Shown here piece after piece: positions 23,469 to 34,119 of a stretch of DNA of 64,000 nt (within the stretch, counting starts at the first letter, position 1; each line of letters opens with the position of its first letter). A program made the position numbers and the translations under genes. Source of the DNA: Penicillium oxalicum (lineage: Eukaryota; Ascomycota; Eurotiomycetes; Eurotiales; Aspergillaceae); the NCBI RefSeq assembly GCF_001723175.1, contig NC_064657.1, forward strand, positions 124,001-188,000, in the 5' to 3' direction. The notes beneath the pieces are model-generated. The model did not search any database, was not told the DNA's origin, and was given only the letters and a program-made list of their open reading frames with translations.

Positions 23469-25042
23469 ATGAGCGAAAAACAGCCAGCCGTGTCGGAGCT
23501 GTCCACAACAGTCCCTGAAGACAAAAGTGACCTTGAAGCGGGCCCCAAACGCACCGACACTCACAAGCCCTCTACCGGCGCCGAAGAAAACAAAGATCCG
23601 ACACTCGTTACGTGGAATGGACACGACGACCCAGAGAATCCCAAGAACTGGCCAAAAGGGTTGAAGTGGAAGAATACTTGTGCAATCTCACTGTTCGTCT
23701 TCATATCGCCCGTGTCGTCGTCGATGATCGCGCCCGCCCTGGAAGATCTCGCCAAGTCCTTGGGTATGAGCTCGGGTATTGAAACCTACCTGTCCTTGAG
23801 TATTTTCATTCTTGCGTACGCTATTGGCCCAATTTTCTTTGGGCCCGCATCGGAGCTCTACGGTCGAGTCCGGTTACTCCAAGTCAGCAATGTGTGGTAT
23901 CTCGCATGGAACCTGGGGTGTGGCTTCGCCACGACAAAGTCTCAGCTTTTCGCATTCCGCTTTCTCGCTGGTATTGGAGGTAGTGCACCTTTAGCAATTG
24001 GTGGTGGAGCCATCAGGTGAGTACCATCAACAATGACCTGTGTTATCCTGAGGCTCAGTTGGATCGTAGTGATATGTGGTCCGCGGAGGAACGTGGGAAG
24101 GCTATGGGTGTCTACACTCTCGGACCACTTCTGGGACCTGTTGTCGGACCCATCTCTGGAGGTTTCGTCGCAGAATACTCGAATTGGCGGTGGGTATTTT
24201 GGGCCACGTCTGCTGCTGCCGTTGCCGTGCAGGCTGTTGGATTCATTTGGTTAAAAGAGTGTCATTCCGGTACACTGCTGCGAAAGCGGCGCGATTTCCT
24301 CGTCAAACAAACTGGAAACGAGGACCTCCATACTGCAGACAAGGTTGAAACTCTGAGGTATAAGCTTCTTCATGCATTTGAGCGACCAGTACGGATGTTC
24401 ACCACGCAACCTATCGTCTTTTGTATGGCACTCTACATGGCCTATCTCTTCGGTGTGGCATACCTTCTGTTTGCCACCTTCCCCGAGATATGGACGGCTG
24501 TCTACCATGAGAGCCCTGGCATTGGTGGTCTCAACTCTCTGTCCATTGCCATCGGGTCTTTCGCTGGGCTGTTCTTCAATCTGAAGCTCGTTGACCGCAT
24601 CTACAAGAGTCTGAAAGTTCGAAACAATGATGTCGGTAGACCCGAGTTTCGAATGCCGTCGCTAGCCGTGGGCTCTGTCATCAGCACGATTGGGCTTTTC
24701 TGGTATGGTTGGAGCATTGGACACACTCATTGGATCATGCCCAACCTTGGTGCACTGATCTTCACAATGGGTACAATTTCTTGTCTTCAAGGGATGCAGA
24801 CGTACATTGTCGACAGCTACCAGACCTATGCCGCCAGTGCCATGGCGGCATGTGCTGTTCTACGAAGCTTTTGTGGGTTCGGCTTTCCACTGTTTGCACC
24901 GTACATGTACAAGAGCCTTGAATATGGATGGGGCACTAGCGTGCTTGCGTTTATCACCATGTTCTTCGGCTGGGGCTCCCCACTGTTCTTTTGGCGGTTC
25001 GGCCCCAAACTGCGCGAGATGTCCAAATATTCCTCTGGATGA
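23469..25042 (+). CDS. MFS drug/polyamine:H+ antiporter (DHA1 family)
   Basis: Exons 23469-24016 and 24070-25042 give 506 residues. The 53-bp intron is GTGAGT...GTAG, and the join restores the conserved GGGAISDMWSAEERGKAM. Other DHA1 marks are the pre-helix motif DPENPKNWPKGLKWKN, SELYGRVRLLQVSNVWY after helices 2-3, the motif C-like stretch YTLGPLLGPVVGPISGGF, and NWRWVFW. About twelve hydrophobic helices are present, with a cytosolic loop near residues 265-290. The N-terminal 65 residues are hydrophilic. The family exports polyamines, azoles, mycotoxins and other compounds at the plasma membrane. A specific substrate cannot be assigned. It lies 1.5 kb from the decayed secondary-metabolite genes and could be a surviving exporter of that cluster, but it may be unrelated. 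Confidence 0.92.
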
Positions 25043-26589
25043 GTGGACTGCCTGCGGGAAAGAAGAGACAAAAACAAGTGAGACATCATCCGGTGAGAGA
25101 ACCTGCGCTTCGCTTCTTCTGCAATTCAATGTTGGATGTATCAATGTGTGGACGGGAGCTCGCTGCATTTTGGTGAATCTGTATCATTAGCAAATTCGTA
25201 CTCGTCACTAAACTAGAAATTCTCTCCTTGGCTGGGTTTAGCGCGCAGCCTGATTCCAGCTACCTAATAGCTCTTCCGATTGCTAGAATTAATAGAACGA
25301 TGCTTAGAGAACCCTGGGCGCGTTCCACTATCCAGAGAAAGAATATCTTGTCATGTTTTTCTTGGAGGTCAGCGTCATATGTACAAAGAAGAAGAAGAAG
25401 AAGAGCACGGACTTCTTTGCTGAAATTTGCGGATTACCTTCTTTAATTCACGAACGGGTAAGATGAACAACTAGAAGAAGGCTTAAATTTTCGGTTCAAA
25501 CCTTTACCCGGCCCTGGAAATTAAATGTACGAATACCAGGGTTGGCACCTGGAATGTGTTCCATTGGTTCTTCCTGCATCCCGTCTACGTATTTCCAGAC
25601 CCAGTTGAGCGAGAGCGGCCGACTCCATCTTTTCTCCTAAACCGAACTTTCAGACCTACTGTCTGGAAGTGACCAAAATACGTACGCCGCGAATCGATCG
25701 GCGACTGCAGATCTAATGAAAAGATACAAATTCCTCGGCAATTGGAAGAGCTTTACAATACTTGATCAAAGATTTAAACAGAATGAAGACTTGAGAACTT
25801 CGTTGACTGTCAGCTACACCGCATGAATACTACTTAGAAAAGCTGGGCGAAAAGCAGTTAAAAGGCGAGCTTCTGCTTATGCTGGCGGGAGACGAGGATT
25901 GCGCCTCTTTATTGCGGGATCAAAGCAGGTCCCCACCGCAATGAAGCTGACGTATCCGGTGGCCGCATTTTGTGACCAGGTTCTGCTCCAGGCGTCTTAG
26001 AACCCGGCAAGTCTGTAGGCCTTGCACCGAGCGTCCGGTATCCGGTGCAAGGCGGCCAGCAACACCGGGGCCGGGGGCTGCTCGAGCGGTGGGCTTCACC
26101 AGGGCTTTTGACGTATTGAGACCAAAAGCAGGGAAGGTAAATTCAAGACTAATGAGAGCAAAATGGCATGCAATACATAAGACTTGGAGAAGCTTCTCAG
26201 TCCCTTACTCTCGGCAAAATATCTTCTTCTCTTATCGTTGCTTTAACTCCCAGTCCTCAGAAGTAGAGCCGACCTTTCTATTCGCGACATAACTTCATGT
26301 TATTTGTGGATCATAGTTGCCCTTCAGTGTGGAATTTTGCTCAGAATGGCCTTACCACAGGGGATGGGCAGTCGGATTTTGGTTGGAAAATTGTCAAAAT
26401 CCGAGGCGACACAAGGCCACGCACGGTAGAGGACAGCCCAGTCAGTATTTAGCCAACCCCGAAATTGAGAGGCTCTAGTTATTAACTCTACAGACTAGCC
26501 TGTCGAAGTATTCTTCGGCTTTTTTCAAGACGTCACTTCAGAGGTCCCCTTCCGCAACGATGAGCCAAAAAAATGAATGGAGTGAGCCT
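25043..26589. other. Intergenic, no intact gene
   Basis: This contains a short GAA microsatellite at about 25388-25405 and otherwise unremarkable sequence. Cluster genes may have been lost here, but no coding remnant longer than chance is recognisable. Confidence 0.45.
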
Positions 26590-26599
26590 GGGTCGGCTG

Positions 26600-27220
26600 C
26601 CTTTGGTTTTCGCAGTGAGAGAACACCCTTGCCATCAGCTGATTCGGCTTGCATGGCCGGATACGCTCTATAGACTCACATGACCTTCGATGCAGGCGGA
26701 CGGCCAGCGTTTCACGGTTGAGGGTGCAACGGTGCGTGCCATCTTCACGCCTAGCCACGCGATAGACCACATGTGTTTCTTGCTCGACGAGGAAAATGCG
26801 CTTTTCACGGGTGACAATGTACTCGGCCATGGCTTTGCAGTGGTGCCAGACTTGGCTGCGTATATGGCTAGTCTCGAGCATATGGTAGCGCAGGACTGCA
26901 CAACGGGATACCCAGCTCATGGCGCCGTCATTGAAAATCTGCTAGCCAAGATGCAGACATAAGCTCATCACAACGAGGCGCGAGTTGACCAAGCCATTGT
27001 CGTCCTAGCGGCAGGAATGAGGTCTTCGGGAGGACGGGCTGGCGTGACCATTCCAGAGATCGGTTGAGCTATATATGGTGAGCTGCCTGGGGGGCTGATT
27101 GAAAACGCAATCGTGCCATTTTTGTCGCAGGTTTTGTGGAAGCTCGCTGGGGACCGCAGGGTTGGCTTTGAAATGAACCAGGCCAGCGGACGGCGATGGT
27201 TCGAACTGGTAGCACATTAA
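26600..27220 (+). pseudogene. Relic of metallo-beta-lactamase-type polyketide thioesterase
   Basis: The frame from 26690 encodes a clear C-terminal piece of the MBL-fold thioesterase family that releases non-reducing PKS products (the atrochrysone carboxyl-ACP thioesterase group). FTVEGATVRAIFTPSHAIDH is followed by MCFLLDEENALFTGDNVLGH, an AVVPDLAAYMASL segment and TGYPAHGAVIENL. After an in-frame TAA at 26960-26962 the same frame continues in family order, with RVDQAIVVLAAG, RAGVTIPEIG, a TGA at 27065-27067, AIYGELP, PFLSQVLWKLAGDRRVGFE and RRWFELV. The N-terminal half with the HxHxDH metal site is missing or unrecognisable upstream. Two stops plus the lost metal site make it non-functional. 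It would have acted beside a PKS, and none is present in the window. It faces the FAD monooxygenase relic tail to tail. Confidence 0.8.
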
Positions 27221-27301
27221 TACCACGACGATCGGTGTGAGGAAATGATTGTGTATCATGAATGTACTGTTTCAGGGCTTGATCACCCAGAGTGTGGATT
27301 C

Positions 27302-27926
27302 TCAATACTGGTTTGCTAATTCTGTCTGACGGTTTTCGAGCGCCTTGATCCGCCGCTTCTCTGCAATGTCTCGCCATTCTGATATGGGTCGATGCAGCAC
27401 GTAGAATCGTGATCGTGACCGGCGCACAGCTTCTTGACAGCGACGTGCTGCCACTTCATAGTACGCCTCTACTGCACGATCTACAGAAGTCTGTTTCGCC
27501 ATGGCTTCTGCCAGCTCCGTGCTATCCACAAGTGCGTGACTGCCTCCCTCTCCACCGAAGATCGGCCCTCAGTGCGTTGCGATTCGCTCTTATGACTGCT
27601 GGCCGAGCATCCTCGTCCGGTTCAACGAGCACCTGACCTGTCGAATTGTCACGCATTGCTAGACCTACCCACCCGGAGCCCCAAATCGAGCGGTCTGGGG
27701 CAGCCGCCTTGGTCAAGCTTTGCAGAGAGACTTCGCCGAGAACCTCGAGGAGTGGAGAATAGCCCCAATCGTGCAGAGAAATTGCAAACCCTTGCTTCCG
27801 TTCTGATAGAGAGGACTCGAACACAACGTTTGAAATTCCGTTGTTCGTTAGAAGCCGCCCCAGAGCAAGGCCTGAGAGGCCTGCGCCAATGAGGAGAACG
27901 GGACGTGAAGCATGGGTCTCGGGCAT
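27302..27926 (-). pseudogene. FAD-dependent monooxygenase relic with internal deletion
   Basis: The 5' part (27926 to about 27560) encodes the start of a class A flavin monooxygenase. PVLLIGAGLSGLALGRLL is the GxGxxG dinucleotide-binding motif, followed by KQGFAISLHDWG and VIRANRNALRADLR, the usual R-xx-LR region. The 3' part (about 27557 to 27302) encodes the other end in a different frame: GGEGGSHALVDSTELAEAM, which follows the missing GD flavin motif, then a helical C-terminus. The roughly 200 residues between them, including the DG and GD motifs, are absent, and no GT..AG intron explains the jump. The junction lies near 27555-27562, after which the first frame hits TAG at 27522-27524. This is therefore a deletion plus frameshift. 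Enzymes of this type hydroxylate aromatic polyketides, consistent with the neighbouring thioesterase relic. Confidence 0.8.
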
Positions 27927-28111
27927 AGCGAGGATGGAAAAATACACTGACACTGGAAAGGACAAATTGTGCTCGGCTCATGCGCCACGATAGTCTAGGC
28001 AGTATTTACACAAGGGCAGACGTGACTGTTGTATCCATCTGCAAGCCCTTCAAAACCCGAGAGGCATGCCTGGCCAGAACAAAGTCCGTGAGACGTGCAG
28101 ACTTCTGTTTC

Positions 28112-30370
28112 TCATGTCAGACTGGTCCCACCATACATCTGGTCCCAGAACAACCAATCAGAAGACGAGTCACCCTCAAAGGCGTTACTCATACTAGGGC
28201 CATGGTTATTCATGTCGCCAAATAGCTCATCGAAGAAGAAAGCACCATCCGTCGCATGTTCTGTCGAGGACACACTGCCATCTCGCCGGTCAGTACCCTT
28301 GGGCTCGCGTTGAGCGCGGAGTGAGGTGATGAAAGACGGCTCAGGGCTGGCATTGCCCGACGGATTGAGCTGCCAGGCATCGAGGGTGATCTTGCCAATT
28401 GTCAAGAACAAATTTCTTCGGCCCAACAGTAATGTCTCGTGATTTGCATAAACCTCGAAGACCCGCTTCCAGGCGGAATCAAGCTCTGGGGGCGAATAAA
28501 ACCCAACCTTGGAAATACACCTAAGTAAACAGAGCAACGAGTCCCACAAAAAGAATGCTTGAATCTGCCATCGAAACTTCTGTAGGGCGGGATTGCTCAA
28601 CATGGCACTAATCGTGTCCAGAACTTTGTTGGCGAGTATGCAAGTTTTTCTTCGCTCCTCGTCGCTGGTGCTTTCCTGCATCAGAAGCGGCATGCGGGCT
28701 CGCAATCGAGCGGCATTGACCGCAGATCTCGTCATGCCAGTAGTGACGAGGTGTAAAGGATTCAAAATGTCACAGTACCGTAGGTATTTCAGCTCAATTC
28801 GATCTTCCACTTCATCGATGAGACGTTCAATTTCCTCGCGGTTCTTCATTTGGACCATCCCTCCCTTGTCCATCAGCTTCACCCCGGTCCTATTGTAGAA
28901 ATTTGATAGTTCCATGCGGGATAAGCAGAAGATCATCTCAGACGCCCCTCGCTGCTCAGAAGGCACCTCGGTCATCCCAGGAAAGATCTGGTCGTCATCG
29001 ATGTTCAAAGGTTGCTTGGTATCCCATGTCTCAGGGGAAACTGAAATACCAGTGCCCGAAGTTTGACCAGCATAGCTATCTAAGGGGACTATTTGCCAGA
29101 AGAGTCGACGGCGCATCTGTACCAAGAACGGCGACAGCCCCTGGCTTTCTCTGTCATTGTGCAGACCTATCCGTTGAGCCATGCGAATAGCAATTCCTGT
29201 CAGGATCCAGAATGTGTGTGACCCAATTTGGGTACGTAAAGCAATGAGGAAAAGCGTGAAAGCTTGCAACACAGGCATGGCTGTGGTCTTGAGCCACGAT
29301 GCGTTGACGAGTGCCTTGGTCACAGCAGTCCGATACTTTTCAACCAGACTGGTCCTTGCATCACCGAACTCTCGTAGACAATCCTCGTTTGACAGGGAAA
29401 AGACGGCGAAATAGTAGATGACAAAGAGCACGCACTCGTCGTTCTTGGACGCGACCCCCGGGCTCTTGGAGATGGTGGCCACCATTTTGGCAATCGTGGG
29501 CACATGGAGTACTTTGCAGAGCGGTTCCACATTCTCTACATAAATATGCCAGAGCTTCATTGCATGGCCATGGCTCGGATGTAACTTTGTCAAACTCGTT
29601 GTGCTCCCGAGGATTGCGCCGGCAATCGATTGTGCGGCGAGGACATCAAGCGCAGCGGCTGGACTGGGCTCCTCATCATTGGGCCCATCCCCATCGCTTT
29701 CCTCTTGATCGCAATCAGCCAGTTCACAGAGATCGCCCTCGCCCGCGTCGAGTAGCAGCACGCTGTCAATGTACCGAGGATTGCTATCTGGAGGAACTGG
29801 ATCGCCGGTGGGATGGTTAGCCTGGGTATCTGCGGAATGAGGAGTCTGCGGCTGTGTGCGACCCGCTGAAATCTCGGAAGAGCTTGAATCTTTGATGATA
29901 GGTCCGCCGGCGGCTGGAAGGAGATTGTGGTCGTACAGGATGCGCTCGTAACGGGCTAAACGTTCGTGGATGTCATTGCCGCTCTGGCTGCGCTTTCGTT
30001 TTCGCCGCGGTGGTCGCGGCTGATACGCACATTCGAGATTGGTTTTGGCGCAGCTGGCACACCTAGGCACGGTGCGATTGCATTTGACTTTTTTGCGCAC
30101 ACATGCTTGGCAGTTGTTGGGTGATAAAATCGGAAATTCCTCTGCAGTAAGACCGGGGTAGGGATGCGGATGGGCTTGTGGATGTATCTTTGTGGAGGCG
30201 GGAGCGAGCGGGACTGGATGGGGAGAAATCGTAGTCACTCGATGCTCGTTGACTTTGACCGGAAGGTTTTCCATCCTTCGTGGATCCCCCAGCTTTGAAC
30301 CTGGATCATGTGATGAACTTGGTCGGAAGCTCTTCTGCAAGTGACACGCTTGGTTTGACTTGACTTCCAA
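28112..30370 (-). CDS. Zn2Cys6 transcription factor with fungal-specific TF domain
   Basis: One uninterrupted frame of 752 residues. The binuclear zinc cluster is exact: Cys87, 90, 97, 104, 107 and 114 (CX2CX6CX6CX2CX6C). It is followed by a basic linker ([12 protein letters not shown]) and a short leucine-containing dimerisation stretch ([12 protein letters not shown]). The middle homology region spans about residues 260-560, with [35 protein letters not shown] and [11 protein letters not shown]. The C-terminus is acidic and aromatic ([23 protein letters not shown]), a plausible activation segment. The start could instead be Met33 at 30274; the first Met is upstream of a low-complexity His/Pro region. 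It is nuclear and binds CGG-type repeats. It reads in the same direction as the FAD monooxygenase relic and lies 186 bp from it, so it may be the former cluster regulator. The frame is intact. Confidence 0.92.
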   Translation of the reverse strand: MEVKSNQACHLQKSFRPSSSHDPGSKLGDPRRMENLPVKVNEHRVTTISPHPVPLAPASTKIHPQAHPHPYPGLTAEEFPILSPNNCQACVRKKVKCNRTVPRCASCAKTNLECAYQPRPPRRKRKRSQSGNDIHERLARYERILYDHNLLPAAGGPIIKDSSSSEISAGRTQPQTPHSADTQANHPTGDPVPPDSNPRYIDSVLLLDAGEGDLCELADCDQEESDGDGPNDEEPSPAAALDVLAAQSIAGAILGSTTSLTKLHPSHGHAMKLWHIYVENVEPLCKVLHVPTIAKMVATISKSPGVASKNDECVLFVIYYFAVFSLSNEDCLREFGDARTSLVEKYRTAVTKALVNASWLKTTAMPVLQAFTLFLIALRTQIGSHTFWILTGIAIRMAQRIGLHNDRESQGLSPFLVQMRRRLFWQIVPLDSYAGQTSGTGISVSPETWDTKQPLNIDDDQIFPGMTEVPSEQRGASEMIFCLSRMELSNFYNRTGVKLMDKGGMVQMKNREEIERLIDEVEDRIELKYLRYCDILNPLHLVTTGMTRSAVNAARLRARMPLLMQESTSDEERRKTCILANKVLDTISAMLSNPALQKFRWQIQAFFLWDSLLCLLRCISKVGFYSPPELDSAWKRVFEVYANHETLLLGRRNLFLTIGKITLDAWQLNPSGNASPEPSFITSLRAQREPKGTDRRDGSVSSTEHATDGAFFFDELFGDMNNHGPSMSNAFEGDSSSDWLFWDQMYGGTSLT

Positions 30371-31541
30371 AGGGTCGCTTCCTCATCGTCACCCCAGCGC
30401 CTGCAGCTAGTCGAACCCTGGACTACCCTGGTCCGCATCAACTAATTATCCGTTCATCATTGTCTGCTTGCTGCCTGGTGAAAGACGAGAGAGCACCAGG
30501 TTGGTCCGGATCCCTCAGTGTGTAACGTGTGTGCGATGAGCGGATGCTTTGCGTAAAGGCTATAGGAAATAATCGCGCTATAGTTAATCTTAGGGGTTAG
30601 AGAACGATAAGGAGAGAGATAGTGATAGTAGAAGGATACTAAGAGGAGGGAGAGAAAGTATCTTATAAATCTGCGACCGGGATAGGCAAAGGATAGTCTG
30701 CTTACTATAAAGGGGAGCCATTTTTGGCGTCGTTGTGATCGTGAGTAGAAACGCAACGCGAAGAACTTATCGAGGTCTAGCAAAAGGACAAGGCCCGGAC
30801 AATAACTAACAAGGCTTGGCGGGCGCAGAATAATGATTAGGGAAGTTACGGGCGGAAAGGCGACCGTTTCTGGCGCCAGGGGCTGTCATTTTCGGCGTCG
30901 ATTTCACAAGTCCTTATATTCTATGTGTAAAAAGGGGCTTAGGATATAGTATCGGCCTAGGTCGGCAGCATCAAGGGAAATCAAGTGCATCAAATCCCAC
31001 TCATTTCTACTAAGGTGGGTGCTTCGAAGCACTACAGTACTTTTTTTTTCTTGCAAACACCGACATCCAACTACCCAGTACCTATGGTAACGCATTAATC
31101 ATTCTCACGCTTGCGAATGTTGCTTTTGAAGAATAACCACATGTACCGTCGTCATGAAACTAGAACATTAGCGAGGCGAAATTGTTAGAGTGCAACAACA
31201 CTTGATTGTAATGCGACAAACGAAGGTTCTTTCCGAGGTTCTGCGTCGAAACGCCAAGCCCCAAAAATGATGAAATAATTACTGACTGAGAGGTTTCAAG
31301 CACAAGTCACGAAGAGAAAAACGCTATCTTCGAAAAGAAATTGAGAACAGATAACACCATGTATGGAGGGGTATAAAGTAATCTATCAACTGAATGGCGG
31401 AAGACGGCGTCTTGAGAAAACACCGGAGGTGAATAGCACATTGAGTCGGGTGGCTTCACCGAAATTAAAGTGCAATAACTTGTCGCTGAAATAGGAGAGT
31501 GATCGTGATGGAAAAAAATCCGGCTGCGCGTGGTTCTTCGT
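30371..31541. other. Intergenic, partly RIP-like
   Basis: It contains the upstream region of the regulator and the 3' flank of the LIM gene. Between about 30540 and 30720 the sequence is rich in TA and GA with few CA/TG dinucleotides, unlike the flanks. This may be a short mutated repeat remnant. No gene is seen. Confidence 0.4.
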
Positions 31542-34119
31542 TTAGGTCATCATAAGTCTGGTGGTTCGTCTTTCAGGGAATCGTCTGGCGCCGCCGGAAG
31601 GATAACGAGGACCAGGTCGCAGCCCTCCGTTGCTCGGTAATGGTGACGGAGGAGGACGGTATCCGGCTGGGGGAGGAGGATACGGACGCCCTTGAATAGA
31701 TGAAGGAGGCGGAGGGCCGCCGGGTGGTCGACGATGGCCACCGGGACCAGGGGGTCCTGGGGGTCGTAATGAGCTGGAAGCCCCAGCGGGTCCAACTTTT
31801 GGTGGTCCAATCGATACTGGATGTCCGGGTGGGGGACGATAGTAGGCATTGGCGGCGCGTCGAGCGTCTTGTTCGCAGAACACGTCGCCGTTCCATTCGA
31901 AATAGTCGCCCTTGAGCAGGACACGGCAGGTTCGGCATTGAAGACACTCAGGGTGGAATCGCCGTCGTTCGGGGCGGCTGCCATTGTGCTCGACAGTCTC
32001 CAGATATTGCCCTTCAATGCCGTGGCGACAAGTGGAACAAAGGGACCCATTCCGCTCGTGGTAGTGCTGAGCACAATAAGGCCGATTGTCCAAGACGTAG
32101 AAGTCCGCAGATGGAAAGGGTGAATGGCAATCGAAGCAGACAAAGCATCCACGGTGGTATCGTCCGGTCAGGCGACCATCCGAGGAGGAGATCGATTTTC
32201 CAGTGATTGGCTCGCCGCAGCCCTTACAATTGCCTTTAGGGCGGGCTCCGGGTCGACTTGAAGGGCGGGTCATCGGTTCCGTGGAGGATCTTTGTATTGG
32301 CCGAGAATAAGGTGTGGGTGCGTGAAGCTGTTGTTGTGGAGTTGTCGGCTTTTCCTCTGATGGAAGTGACGAATCAGCCAAGGGCGATGTTCGAGGTGAT
32401 TCTGTTGTTTGTGAGGGTGGAGGAAATGGTGGGGCGTGCAACGCGGATGGCGACGGCGGTTCCCCCAAGTATTCTTGCTCCTGCTGCTTCAACCAAACCG
32501 ACCCTTCGCCCTTCTCGGCAATCAGCGAGAGACTGCCTTGACCGATCGCAGGATCGGTAGGTGAATCGGGGCTGAAAAATACAGCGGGGATACGAGGGAT
32601 CTCATCCAAGGTGTTTCGGGGACGGTCCGGCATTTCCACGATGGTCTGGCGAGTTTGCGCAGGGAGTTCCTCCACCAAGCATCCGAGGTTGAAAGGGTCT
32701 GGGGTTTTATCACGACCTAAACTTGAATCGGACGGTAGACTGGACATGGAGCTTCCACTCGAACTTCCTGTGCGCGCTCCAGAGGATTCATACTCCGAGG
32801 CAGTAGACTCATCTTGCATATCGTCCTGCTGCTTACTGAAACCTAAAGCACGTGCAAAATTGGTAATCGATGTGGCGCTTTCACTAGTCGCATCAGATGC
32901 CTTGCGTGTGGCATAGTCATCCCCATCAGCTTTTGCATCTGCAGGGTGCAAATGCTCCGCGCCGTTATAAGATGACAAAGACTTGGGCTGATGATCATGA
33001 TCCATCGAATGTGGCCAAGCAGAATCGTTCTGCGGGGAGCTATGCGCGCTTGACTGTGCTGCCCCGGAGTCAATCCCAAAGTCGAATCCACTGTAGGAAT
33101 TTCCACGTTCAGGACGAGCGCTGGGAGTGAGGGTTAGATCCGGTGTGGATTCCCTCGTACAGGATGCTTGATTGGGTGTGCGAAGGGGGGCTGGTGGAAG
33201 GGGCGGAGTGTCCATGAACGAGCGCAAGCCTCGGGAAATGCTTTGAGTCGATGAGCGTGAAATAGATGATCTTGTGGTCGACCCTTCATGACGTGTACTA
33301 GCCAGAGAGCTCCGATAGCTACTTTGACTCACAATAGACTCTCTTCCATTGTGGACCGTGTGCGCCATTTCCACACGGGGTGGTAGAGGACTAGGTGGAA
33401 GCTGAATGTTCTCCGGAACTGTATTTAAACCGGGTCGCGGAGAAGGGGCGGAGGCAAACCGAGTTGACGACTGAAGCGACAGCTCCATTTTCAAAGAAGG
33501 CGTCCCAACGAGAGCTGGAGGCCGACTACCAGGCATTGGAAAAGAAAAGACAGTGTCGCGATCCAGCACTGACTCGTCCTTGGGGGATGATCGAGTGTTC
33601 AACTGTGCTGGCTGAGACATGGGTGATCGGGGAGCGGCGTGAACAGATGAAGGTGATTGGAGATGTAATTCGGTACTACTGCCAGGCGTAATGAGAGCAG
33701 GTTGGAGAAAAGCGCGATCTGAGAGGGGGGAGCAAAATGTCAGTACTCGTCCGTCGACGAAGTCACCATCGCTCTAGACGTTGGTTTATTTTATCTTCAC
33801 AGCAGAGGGGAGACGCACTTGCGATCGACGGATCGATGCGAGGGGGTGCTCCAGATCGGCTAGATCTACTGCTCAGCGCCACCTTCAAGTGGTGCGGAGC
33901 GTCGAGACCCGCTGACGGCGGGGGAGAGGGAGGTGTAGTCGCATTCGATGTGGCATTGGAGGTCTCCCGGCTCGACAGGCTGGACGACGATGGGGCTGTC
34001 GCCGGCGACTTCTGGTCGACCGGGGCGCAGACATGGTCTCCCATCGAGGAAATCTCAACATTCCGTCCGCAATTCGAACACTTAATCATGGGCAAGAAGC
34101 CCAGATCCATCGACGTCAT
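31542..34119 (-). CDS. Paxillin-like LIM domain protein
   Basis: Exons 34119-33819 and 33718-31542 join in phase to 825 residues. The intron is GTGCGT...TCAG, 100 bp. The N-terminus has a Cys14-x2-Cys17 ... His29-x-Cys31 knuckle (FLPMIKCSNCGRNVEISSMG), seen at the start of filamentous-fungal homologues. A long serine/proline-rich disordered region follows (about 40-590). Two tandem LIM zinc domains come next: LIM1 about 598-655 (CKGCGEP... YHRGCFVC... PYCAQHY) and LIM2 about 661-719 (CSTCRHGIEGQYLE... FHPECLQC... DVFCEQDA). The tail of about 105 residues is proline/glycine-rich. LIM domains bind proteins. The yeast relative Pxl1 sits at the septum and growth sites and links to Rho1 and actin, so a role in polarity or septation is inferred. 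Met1 could equally be the Met at 34110. Confidence 0.92.
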
